Positions 7,459 to 13,870 of a DNA stretch of 32,200 nt are shown here, piece by piece. Location of the stretch: the NCBI GenBank assembly GCA_964347835.1, contig CAYFZR010000043.1, positions 1-32,200 of the forward strand, in the 5' to 3' direction. The DNA comes from CAYFZR01 sp964347835 [NCBI: uncultured archaeon]. Lineage in GTDB: Archaea > CAYFZR01. A program made the translations under genes and the position numbers. Below the pieces are notes generated by a model. The model ran no database searches, was not told the origin of the DNA, and saw only the letters and a list, made by a program, of their open reading frames with translations. Positions within the stretch are counted from its first letter, which is position 1, and each line of letters opens with the position of its first letter.

Positions 7459-7478
7459 ACTGAGCAGGTAATCAAAAC

Positions 7479-7673
7479 ATGAGAATCTTCACGATATCTA
7501 GGGTTTTGGGTATAATCGTTGGTATATTTATACTCTATAATGGAATAGATATTATTTTTTACTCGCCTGAATCTTCTGGCAAAATTATTATGTTTTTACT
7601 AGGTATAATCACGATATTTATTGGATTGGGTTGCATTGGCATAAGTTTATTACAATTAATTTACGGTGACTAA
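7479..7673 (+). CDS. Small two-helix membrane protein
   Basis: A 64-residue hydrophobic protein with two membrane spans, about residues 8-27 (VLGIIVGIFILYNGIDIIFY) and 36-60 (IIMFLLGIITIFIGLGCIGI), joined by a short polar SPESSG loop. No family is recognised. It starts 20 nt after the winged-helix gene and is probably co-transcribed. Pairing of a regulator with a tiny membrane protein may indicate a membrane-signal response, which is conjecture. Confidence 0.55.
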   Translation: MRIFTISRVLGIIVGIFILYNGIDIIFYSPESSGKIIMFLLGIITIFIGLGCIGISLLQLIYGD

Positions 7674-7735
7674 AAATATGATTTTCCAAACCTTTAAAAA
7701 GATTTGTCAATAAGAATTTTAACGAAGGTAGAAAA

Positions 7736-8209
7736 ATGTCCGAAGAGCAAGTTAAAATTATGGGTAAAGTCAAAGAATGGTTAGTAAAGGAAGGTCTTCC
7801 TGTAGAAGAGGCGCCTAGTGAGGATACTTATTTCAATTTTATCGTAGAATATCCCCGGAACTCGGGAAGAAAAGTCCTGTCCGTTCAACCAAAAGATAAA
7901 GAAGATACGATTCATGTGATTTGCGATTTAATAATTTCAGACGAGCATAGGAAAAAATTAAAAGACATGGATAAAGAGAACAGAGAAAAATTCTTTTGGG
8001 AACTTCGGTACGGTTTACTCTCTAGAGAAGGATTTTTCCAGTTGCTACCAAACGAGGAAAATTTACAACTAATACGCATAAGACAAAATATCTACTACGA
8101 TAACCTCACAAAAAGTAAGTTGATGGAAACTCTCCTTGAAAATCATAAGTGTACTACATTTATTATCTGGAAATTTACTGAGAATTTTGGTTATCCGTCG
8201 AGTTTATGA
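7736..8209 (+). CDS. DUF2299-like protein
   Basis: A 157-residue soluble alpha/beta protein resembling the archaeal DUF2299 family of unknown function. Recognised features are the opening helix (VKEWLVKEGLPVEE), the strand KVLSVQPKDKEDTIHVICDLIIS, the DKENREKFFWELRYGLL helix and the RQNIYYDNLTKSKLMETL segment. No catalytic motif is visible. ATG at 7736 lies 62 nt after the membrane gene and has AAGGTAGA a short distance upstream. The family assignment is from memory of its conserved segments, not a search. Confidence 0.6.
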   Translation: MSEEQVKIMGKVKEWLVKEGLPVEEAPSEDTYFNFIVEYPRNSGRKVLSVQPKDKEDTIHVICDLIISDEHRKKLKDMDKENREKFFWELRYGLLSREGFFQLLPNEENLQLIRIRQNIYYDNLTKSKLMETLLENHKCTTFIIWKFTENFGYPSSL

Positions 8210-8242
8210 ATTATAGGTGATATTCCTTCTCCGAGTCGATAT

Positions 8243-8602
8243 TCAGAATTTGTTTTTAGTTTCTCTCAAAACCAAGGCTGCAGTTCGCATAGCCATTCTG
8301 ACTTCACCTAACATTGCATCCGGCTCTGTAATCACTGCTATTAAGTCATCTTCAACAGGAGTTATCAAGACTCTTCCCTTAGATCCTGTAACACCTATTA
8401 TGTCCATGCTCCCTAGACCAAGTGACTCTATTGAAGCTGAAGCTGAGCCAAATGCAACGGCTGAGATGTAAGTAAATTCATCTCTTTCGACATCCTTTGG
8501 GAGGGCATCGACCAGCGGTACACCTTCTTTACTTATATATGCAGAACCTACAACTCCCTCTGTTTTGTTTAATTCAGCCAATATACGATTCGCAACTACC
8601 AA
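8243..8602 (-). CDS. Roadblock/LC7 domain protein
   Basis: A 119-residue single-domain Roadblock/LC7 protein, the dimeric beta-sheet fold related to MglB. It has an N-terminal helix (NRILAELNKTEGVVGSAYIS), then EGVPLVDALP, a central helix rich in small residues (AVAFGSASASIESLGLG), the strand pair GRVLITPVEDDLIAVIT and a C-terminal helix. In prokaryotes these proteins partner small Ras-like GTPases as activators or scaffolds; no such GTPase lies nearby. The start is TTG, chosen because AAAGGAGG sits 8 nt upstream and no ATG is available. Two tandem TATA-like repeats lie upstream at 8627-8649. Confidence 0.8.
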   Translation of the reverse strand: MVVANRILAELNKTEGVVGSAYISKEGVPLVDALPKDVERDEFTYISAVAFGSASASIESLGLGSMDIIGVTGSKGRVLITPVEDDLIAVITEPDAMLGEVRMAMRTAALVLRETKNKF

Positions 8603-8626
8603 TTTTCGTTCCTCCTTTTAGTTGGG

Positions 8627-8649
8627 AATTATAAGATCAATTATAAGAT
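8627..8649 (-). promoter_or_regulatory. Tandem TATA-like repeat
   Basis: AATTATAAGAT occurs twice at 8627-8637 and 8639-8649, one helical turn apart (12-nt period). On the minus strand this gives two consecutive CTTATAATT boxes. Only the distal one would leave the AAAGGAGG of the Roadblock gene inside the transcript. Confidence 0.4.
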
Positions 8650-8892
8650 GTGTTAATCATGAATATCAAAAAATCTAAAAAAATGATTATAAAAATGTAA
8701 AGATAGGTAAAAGCATAAAAGATGCAAATTGGCTCTCTAAAAATTCTTCTTTTGTAAGTCCTAGGAGAAGGGTTTTACGTACAAATTATAATTAATTAAC
8801 ATTTTATTTCGTTAAAGAAAAGTTTATTAAGCATCACTCTAAAAGTATGTCTGCTATATCCTTTTTTATAAATTTGGGGGAAGAGGGCAAGA

Positions 8893-9291
8893 ATGGAAGA
8901 AAGAATATGTAACTGTATTATATGTGAAAAAGAGCTTTTTAGGGGACATAGAGAAAAAGTAGGATTAAGATGGGATATAAAAGACTACAAAAACAACGCA
9001 ATATATCTCCCAAACGTTGGATGGCTTTGTTTGAATCATTTTGAAAAAGATGGACTAATTCATGAGAGAGATGTGAAATATTATTCTCTCAGAATCTATC
9101 TCTTAAATAAACGAGTTTGCGTCGATGAAAAGCTTACGTTTCGAGACGACAAAAACCTGAGAGTTTATAAACTTAAAGCTTCTAAGCCGTTGAATCATTT
9201 CTGGGGAAGTTATGAAGAAATAATGGAAAGAGACGCTATTTCTAGACAATCAGAAAAAGATATGGAAAAAAAGAAGATATGGATTATATAA
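8893..9291 (+). CDS. Unknown cysteine-containing protein
   Basis: A 132-residue basic protein with no recognised family. Its N-terminus has C6, C8 and C11 (CNCIIC), and a second cluster CLNH lies at residues 46-49, together resembling a C/C/C/H zinc site. The rest is rich in charged and aromatic residues (VGLRWDIKDYKNNAIYLPNVGW) and ends in a lysine-rich tail. A GGGGGAAGAGGG tract precedes the ATG and provides the Shine-Dalgarno. A 290-nt gap upstream holds TATA-like AT-rich sequence (for example TTTATTAAG near 8823) and nothing else I can support. Confidence 0.55.
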   Translation: MEERICNCIICEKELFRGHREKVGLRWDIKDYKNNAIYLPNVGWLCLNHFEKDGLIHERDVKYYSLRIYLLNKRVCVDEKLTFRDDKNLRVYKLKASKPLNHFWGSYEEIMERDAISRQSEKDMEKKKIWII

Positions 9292-9534
9292 TTTAAGGTG
9301 CTATGTTGTTTCATAGTCTTTGACCTTATCCTTATTTAACTATTATTAAAAAGGTTTGTCCTTTTGCCGGAGGAACATCCTTCTCCTATTGGTGGACATA
9401 CTTCAGGGATATCCCTGCTGTTCGCGGTCCAGTGCCAAATTTCACTATTATGACACGATAATATCGGTATTTGTAAATAAACCGTTAAATAATATGCAAT
9501 ACGGGAGGTAAGGTGCCATCGCCATAAATAAACT

Positions 9535-9595
9535 TAGGGAGCTGAAAATGAACTTTCCCCCGGTTCCTGTCATGCCATCGCCTCCCAGCTCCCTA
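9535..9595. repeat. Perfect 10-bp inverted repeat
   Basis: TAGGGAGCTG at 9535-9544 and CAGCTCCCTA at 9586-9595 are exact reverse complements separated by 41 nt. The intervening sequence contains a possible inner GGGAG...CTTTCCC pairing with CUGA/AUGA elements, vaguely like an L7Ae kink-turn (weak). Confidence 0.7.
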
Positions 9596-9612
9596 TGAAT
9601 AGTGATTTCCAA

Positions 9613-9625
9613 TTTTTTGTTTTTT
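9613..9625 (+). terminator. T-rich terminator after the RNA candidate
   Basis: Two consecutive six-T runs separated by one G follow 18 nt after the inverted repeat and would terminate a plus-strand transcript. Confidence 0.45.
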
Positions 9626-9752
9626 ATAAATCCTCAGAATTTGGAGATCTCCGATAGAAATATACTAATTAAAAGTCCTTTGAATCCTTATACAATAAGA
9701 TTGACCGAGGAGATAGAAGAGTATATTTAGCTATCGCATATCTTTTCCACAT

Positions 9753-10151
9753 ATGATCCTCGAGGGTTTACTCACGCTAGGTGGTTTTCCTGTAGTTGGA
9801 CACATCGTATTAAGAGGATATCCAAGATATAATCCAAGCATCGATTTATGGAGGAGTTTATCTCTGAATCTTTCCGTAAGTATTTCTGTAAGTCTATTTA
9901 CAATAATTTTGTCTATTTTCTTGGGCGAGATTACCTACTTCTTCTTTGTTCTTCCGTGTCTTACATTTTTTCTTGCAATTTTTTTTACAATAATTGGAAA
10001 GAAAGTCGAATTCTCGCCAGATGAAAGGGAAAATATAGCTAAAAAAGAATTAGGGGTAGATGTCGACGAAAATAAGATCTTGCAGGAACTCTCTGAGGTA
10101 GTATCAATAGAAGAAATCAGGATCCTAGAGGAATTGAGGAAAGAGAAATGA
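9753..10151 (+). CDS. Membrane protein, possibly DUF1616-like
   Basis: A 132-residue protein with a hydrophobic N-terminus (MILEGLLTLGGFPVVGHIVL), a polar linker (RGYPRYNPSIDLWRS) and two membrane helices (about 37-56 and 60-83), followed by a charged helical cytoplasmic tail (residues 88-132). The order 'hydrophobic strand, proline-rich linker, then LSLNLSVSISV' recalls DUF1616 membrane proteins, but the match is weak. A TATA-like AGTATATTTAG near 9719-9729 gives a leader of only a few nucleotides. The gene overlaps the next one by 4 nt (ATGA), so the pair is an operon. Confidence 0.55.
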   Translation: MILEGLLTLGGFPVVGHIVLRGYPRYNPSIDLWRSLSLNLSVSISVSLFTIILSIFLGEITYFFFVLPCLTFFLAIFFTIIGKKVEFSPDERENIAKKELGVDVDENKILQELSEVVSIEEIRILEELRKEK

Positions 10152-10597
10152 GATACATACCATTTTATGCCATATTGATCTCTTGGATTTTAGGATTTAC
10201 CTATGGGAAGAGTTTTAACATTTCCATAGTTATTTTATCCTTACCCTTAAATATCGGATTGGCAGTGACGGGTTTCACAGCGGGATTATTGTTTTTAGGA
10301 GTTGGGTCGCTCCCATTAGTCTTTAATCGTGGGGTAGAAGATTTTATTTTCCTAAATAATTTGAATTTAAGTGATCCTTTCATTTTCGCTTTGTATGCAT
10401 TTTTTAGGCTTTTATTAACGGTAGGATTAATAAACGCATGCTCGGGAGGTTTTTTAATTTCAATCAATGTAATCAAAGAGATATTTGGGTCTGGAAAAGA
10501 TGATGAATTGGTAGAATGGGCTATTCACCTTTCTATTTCTTCTTTTGCTATCGTCACAGTGGTTTCTCTGATACAGTCTTGGTTGGAAACCTTTTAA
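10148..10597 (+). CDS. Multispanning membrane protein, unknown
   Basis: A 149-residue hydrophobic protein with about four membrane helices: residues 5-20, 26-55 (IVILSLPLNIGLAVTGFTAG), 79-110 (FIFALYAFFRLLLTVGLINA) and 126-146. No family is recognised; a distant likeness to SpoIIM-type membrane proteins is too weak to name. Its ATG overlaps the stop of the preceding membrane protein gene, indicating coupled translation and perhaps a two-protein membrane complex. Confidence 0.55.
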   Translation: MRYIPFYAILISWILGFTYGKSFNISIVILSLPLNIGLAVTGFTAGLLFLGVGSLPLVFNRGVEDFIFLNNLNLSDPFIFALYAFFRLLLTVGLINACSGGFLISINVIKEIFGSGKDDELVEWAIHLSISSFAIVTVVSLIQSWLETF

Positions 10598-10622
10598 TGC
10601 TTAAAGATATAAGGTTTATAAC

Positions 10623-10868
10623 ATGGAAAAAGATGACCTCGCAAAGTTATATTTCGCGGTTTATTTCTCTGCTCTTCCGTTTGTAGTATATAAACACCTA
10701 AAGCATTTGGAGGAGGCGAAGGAAGAGATAAAGCCTATTAAGGTACCGGAAGTAGAGGAACCAAAAGAATTAACCATAAGAGAGTTTATCGAGGCTCTAA
10801 AGATAGAAAGAAAAGGCAAAAAAATCGACGTTCAGGAACTCATCGAGTTTTTACTGAGGGGGCGTTAA
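10623..10868 (+). CDS. Small membrane-anchored protein, unknown
   Basis: An 81-residue protein with one N-terminal hydrophobic segment (LAKLYFAVYFSALPFVVY, about 6-23) followed by a charged helix, a proline/glutamate linker and a C-terminal helical part (LTIREFIEALKIERKGKKIDVQ). It would sit as a signal-anchored protein with a short soluble domain. No family is recognised. It lies 25 nt after the membrane gene pair, probably in the same operon, and its stop overlaps the end of convergent hef by 4 nt. Confidence 0.5.
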   Translation: MEKDDLAKLYFAVYFSALPFVVYKHLKHLEEAKEEIKPIKVPEVEEPKELTIREFIEALKIERKGKKIDVQELIEFLLRGR

Positions 10869-13066
10869 TCGTCTTCATAATTCTTCTTTAATATATATTT
10901 CATTTCTTCTGCCTTTGTTTTCCCTATGCCCTTTACTTCCGTCAATTTCTCTTTATCTGCTTTAACTAAATTTTCTATGTTCGAAAAATGTCTTAAAAGC
11001 CTGTCTGCGAGTTCTGCAGATATTCCAGGAAAACCTTCTACGATATATCTTTGCTGTTCTTTTGTGCTCATTGGAGCTCTTTTTCCTCTTATTTCTACCT
11101 TTTTCTCCTTTATATCTTGTTCTCTTTTAGCAATTATATAAAGGAGACTGGCAGTCTCTTTTTTATCCTTTGAGATATATATCGGCAGTCCAAAATCAAT
11201 CATAATAGAGGCTATTGTACCTCTTATTGCATTAGGATGTATGTTTCTCTTATAGTAAAGTCCTTCTCCCTCCACTATCATCAATGGGTTTTTATAATTT
11301 CTTTTTAACTCTAATACCTGAGATAAAAGTCTTTTATCTACTATGGACTGCAGAAAATCATCTACTGTCTTTCTTTCTGCTGCAACTCTCTCGCTTAAGA
11401 CGTAATCTCCTACTTCGAGAGTGGTTGGGCTTAACCTAACCCCGGTTTCCATGAGTTCCTTTCCCAAACTGGGCAACTCCCTGTTATCTATTATGATTTC
11501 AGGCCCGTCGTAGGAAGTCAATTTAGGATGTTCAACATCTATATCCTCTTTATAATCGTGATCTTTTAGGTCTCTAAGGGTTTTTTTCATTTTCTTCTCT
11601 CTGTGCACGCTTCTCCAATAGTAAGATTCATCTCTGGTATCTTTTGCCATCAAAATAACTACTCTGCCTGCTTTTGCTCTACCTGTTCTTCCTCTTCTCT
11701 GGATAGAGCGAATTTCTGAGGGTACAGGCTCATAAAATACTACCAAATCAACCTCAGGCACATCTAAACCTTCCTCTCCGATGCTCGTTGCGACCAAAGT
11801 AGGAAAGTTTCCATCCTTAAATTCTTCTAAAATCTTTATTTGCTCTTTTTGACTCAGTCCCTTATCATCTAGACGAGATAATTGACCAACAAACCTCTTT
11901 GTCACTATTTTATTTTCGTTCAAAAATTCCGTAATCTTTATGGCAGAGTCTCTAAATTGAGTAAAAACTATTATTTTAGAGTCTGCCTTTTCAGCGATTT
12001 GTTTTTCCACTTCTTCCAAAACTATGCCTAACTTTGGGTGTTCTATGTCTCCTATTTTTTCCAATAGGCTTCTCATCTTTAATATTTCTTTATCTTTCAT
12101 CAGATCTCTTATTCCTTTAGATCCTCCAGATTTAGACTGTCTGTAAAGTCTTTCCATATATCTCTTTAACTGAGATATTCCCTGAGTTTCGAGCAACTCT
12201 GAAGCATGGGCTATTCTAAGGCAGGTAGCCTGTAAGGACAACGCATGATATACCTTTGGGTTGGGTTTTCTATCCAACTCTCTTTGAAGTTTAACCTGAA
12301 GTTCCAGAAGATCTTTTTTTGTTGTTTTCTTCGGATCGTAATACCTTACAAAACCGTATTCCTTTAGTTTCTTAAGTCTCTCTCGCAGAGCATTCTCCAA
12401 TATCTTTTTGATTTCTTTGAATTCTTTGGGTAGCTCAATATGTATCCAGTTTGTTTTTATGGGTTTTATGTAAGGCTTTAGATCATCATCTACTTCAGTT
12501 CTTATTTCAACGTTCTCAATGAAAAGATTTTTTCGTACTTCGTCTATTTTTTCGACTTCTCCTCCAGGAGAGGCGGTAAGACCGAGTATTAGAGGATCTT
12601 TTGCGGTTTCTACATAGTTCTTCGCAATAAAGGTATAGGCATAGTTTCCTACACCTCTATGCGCTTCATCAAAAACTATCAGGGAAACATCCTCTAAGGA
12701 AACTCTCCTTGAAATTATATCGTTCTCCAATACTTGAGGAGTGGCAAAAACTATTTTTTTCTCTCCCCAAAGTTCCTTCCTCTTTTCAGGGGGGATTTCT
12801 CCAGTGAATAGACCGAATTCTTCTTCATTTATTTTTAGGTATTTCTTAAACGTGCTCGTATGCTGAGATACCAAAGGTTTACTCGGAGCGAGAATAATTG
12901 TTTTCCCGCTGTTTAATCTATATGCAGAGAGAAGTAATGATATAAGGGTCTTTCCAGTTCCTGTAGGAAGCACTACCAATGTATTGGCTTTAGATGCTGA
13001 GTATGCAATGGTTTCTTGATACAGTCTGGGTTTTATCAGATCTCTTCTTAGGTATTCTTCCTTCAT
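10865..13066 (-). CDS. hef: Hef helicase-nuclease (FANCM/XPF family)
   Basis: A full-length 733-residue Hef, the euryarchaeal protein that unwinds and cuts stalled replication forks. The SF2 helicase has motif I LPTGTGKT (33-40), motif II DEAH (133-136), motif III LTASPGG (163-169) and motif VI QRRGRTGR (456-463). A linker leads to the XPF-type nuclease: DNRE at 527-530 and GDYVLSERVAAERKTVDDF (553-571), whose ERK-x3-D catalytic core is intact. The C-terminal tandem helix-hairpin-helix (about 675-728, with GFPGIS and VKGIGKTKA) mediates DNA binding and dimerisation. The gene overlaps the presenilin-like gene upstream by 4 nt (ATGA), so the two are translated from one mRNA. The ATG is the only sensible start. 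Confidence 0.95.
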   Translation of the reverse strand: MKEEYLRRDLIKPRLYQETIAYSASKANTLVVLPTGTGKTLISLLLSAYRLNSGKTIILAPSKPLVSQHTSTFKKYLKINEEEFGLFTGEIPPEKRKELWGEKKIVFATPQVLENDIISRRVSLEDVSLIVFDEAHRGVGNYAYTFIAKNYVETAKDPLILGLTASPGGEVEKIDEVRKNLFIENVEIRTEVDDDLKPYIKPIKTNWIHIELPKEFKEIKKILENALRERLKKLKEYGFVRYYDPKKTTKKDLLELQVKLQRELDRKPNPKVYHALSLQATCLRIAHASELLETQGISQLKRYMERLYRQSKSGGSKGIRDLMKDKEILKMRSLLEKIGDIEHPKLGIVLEEVEKQIAEKADSKIIVFTQFRDSAIKITEFLNENKIVTKRFVGQLSRLDDKGLSQKEQIKILEEFKDGNFPTLVATSIGEEGLDVPEVDLVVFYEPVPSEIRSIQRRGRTGRAKAGRVVILMAKDTRDESYYWRSVHREKKMKKTLRDLKDHDYKEDIDVEHPKLTSYDGPEIIIDNRELPSLGKELMETGVRLSPTTLEVGDYVLSERVAAERKTVDDFLQSIVDKRLLSQVLELKRNYKNPLMIVEGEGLYYKRNIHPNAIRGTIASIMIDFGLPIYISKDKKETASLLYIIAKREQDIKEKKVEIRGKRAPMSTKEQQRYIVEGFPGISAELADRLLRHFSNIENLVKADKEKLTEVKGIGKTKAEEMKYILKKNYEDD

Positions 13067-13842
13067 AAAAAGCCCTCTATTATCATACCTATCAAGAATC
13101 CGAGTATGATCGCTAAGCCTAAAATGGGTAGAGCAGGAAGAGGTCTCTCATCGAGTTTGTATAAAATAAAAAAGAGACCTACATTGCCAGCTATTAATGT
13201 AATCAATGCAACCAAGATGCTTATGCTGCTACTTGATATTATGAAAGCAAGGGGCAATCCTACATCTCCTGCGCCTAAGTGGATGTTTTCTCCTCTCTCT
13301 TTTGGTACCACAAACATAAACATATTCCCAATTGATGTCAATCTTTCAGCCATCTCTACCATATGGCCTGTCTTCCTCACGGAAACATAATCGTAAACCA
13401 TTACAACGAGCAACAGAATTAGACAGGGAATAACACCCAAAGATTTGCCTAACATAGCCCCTGCCCCAGCAACACAAAATATCATGGAGAAATTGAGTAT
13501 CCAAATGCTTTGGGACGATAACCTAGCCAAAACAAGAAGAAATGAGAGTTGCCAAGGAATTTCCATGAAGTAAAACGTTACTGAGGAGGTGACCAATATT
13601 GCTGCTGCCTCTATTATCCTCATAAACATAGGTTCTTTGACGTACTTAAGGAAAATGTATAAAATAATCGTCGCAAAAATAAAGTAGATGAGAATGGTGG
13701 TTGAGGCGGCTACGCTCTCTGGGTTTGAGGTCAAAGGAACGTTATAACCCGATGGTTTTAATGTGATCCATAATCCCAAAATCTGAGTACAGATTGAGAT
13801 AAAAACGAGCATAAGCATATTGATCTTATGCCATAACTTCAC
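13063..13842 (-). CDS. Presenilin/signal-peptide-peptidase homologue (A22)
   Basis: A 259-residue multispanning protein with the signatures of an intramembrane aspartyl protease. YD in the sixth helix (VVMVYDYVS, catalytic Asp near residue 151), GAGD in the seventh (HLGAGDVGLPLAF, near 193-196; the family motif is GxGD) and the PAL motif (LPALPIL near 236-242) are all present, with about nine membrane helices. Archaeal homologues cleave membrane-embedded peptides within the bilayer; the natural substrate is unknown. Start GTG at 13842 is the longest reading; ATG at 13818 would remove eight residues. It shares a 28-nt divergent upstream region with hel308 and overlaps hef by 4 nt. Confidence 0.85.
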   Translation of the reverse strand: MKLWHKINMLMLVFISICTQILGLWITLKPSGYNVPLTSNPESVAASTTILIYFIFATIILYIFLKYVKEPMFMRIIEAAAILVTSSVTFYFMEIPWQLSFLLVLARLSSQSIWILNFSMIFCVAGAGAMLGKSLGVIPCLILLLVVMVYDYVSVRKTGHMVEMAERLTSIGNMFMFVVPKERGENIHLGAGDVGLPLAFIISSSSISILVALITLIAGNVGLFFILYKLDERPLPALPILGLAIILGFLIGMIIEGFL

Positions 13843-13870
13843 ATATGAATCTTCTCATGAGGGTAATGAG

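Larger units (their letters stand above)
9362..9625 (+). ncRNA. Candidate structured non-coding RNA(s)
   Basis: The 460-nt gap 9292-9752 holds no credible ORF but has two islands clearly richer in G+C than the surrounding DNA, as is usual for structured RNAs in AT-rich archaea. The first (9362-9437) contains GGAG/CTCC (9369-9372/9383-9386), TGGAC/GTCCA (9393-9397/9427-9431) and the palindrome CAGGGATATCCCTG (9404-9417). The second (9503-9595) contains TAGGGAGCTG (9535-9544) paired with a perfect complement at 9586-9595, GGGAGG (9503-9508) complementary to CCTCCC (9581-9586), and two copies of TGCCATCGCC. A TATA-like CTTATTTAAC (9331-9340) and a T-rich end (9613-9625) fit transcription on the plus strand. 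I do not recognise SRP, RNase P, box C/D or tRNA signatures. It could be one RNA or two. Confidence 0.4.

Noticed and set aside
9424-9445. Origin recognition box suggested by GGTCCAGTG followed by AAATTTCAC
   Set aside because: Only a single partial match without the G-tract, no repeated inverted copies and no orc1/cdc6 gene nearby.
9511-9582. Fluoride (crcB) riboswitch suggested by GGCGATGG on the minus strand and by CGCCATAAA on the plus strand
   Set aside because: The P1 partner and the GAUG/CUGAUG pseudoknot order are not present on either strand, and no transporter gene follows in the required direction.
9362-9600. SRP RNA, RNase P RNA or box C/D RNA at the GC-rich gap
   Set aside because: No SRP helix-8 GGAAG/AGCAGC signature, no RNase P GAGGAAAGUCC segment and no paired RUGAUGA/CUGA boxes could be found on either strand; only the general label 'structured RNA' is supported.
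13820-13870. Longer hel308 start at TTG 13820
   Set aside because: It would overlap the start of the divergent protease gene, adds residues not found in the family, and the ATG at 13871 has a proper Shine-Dalgarno.
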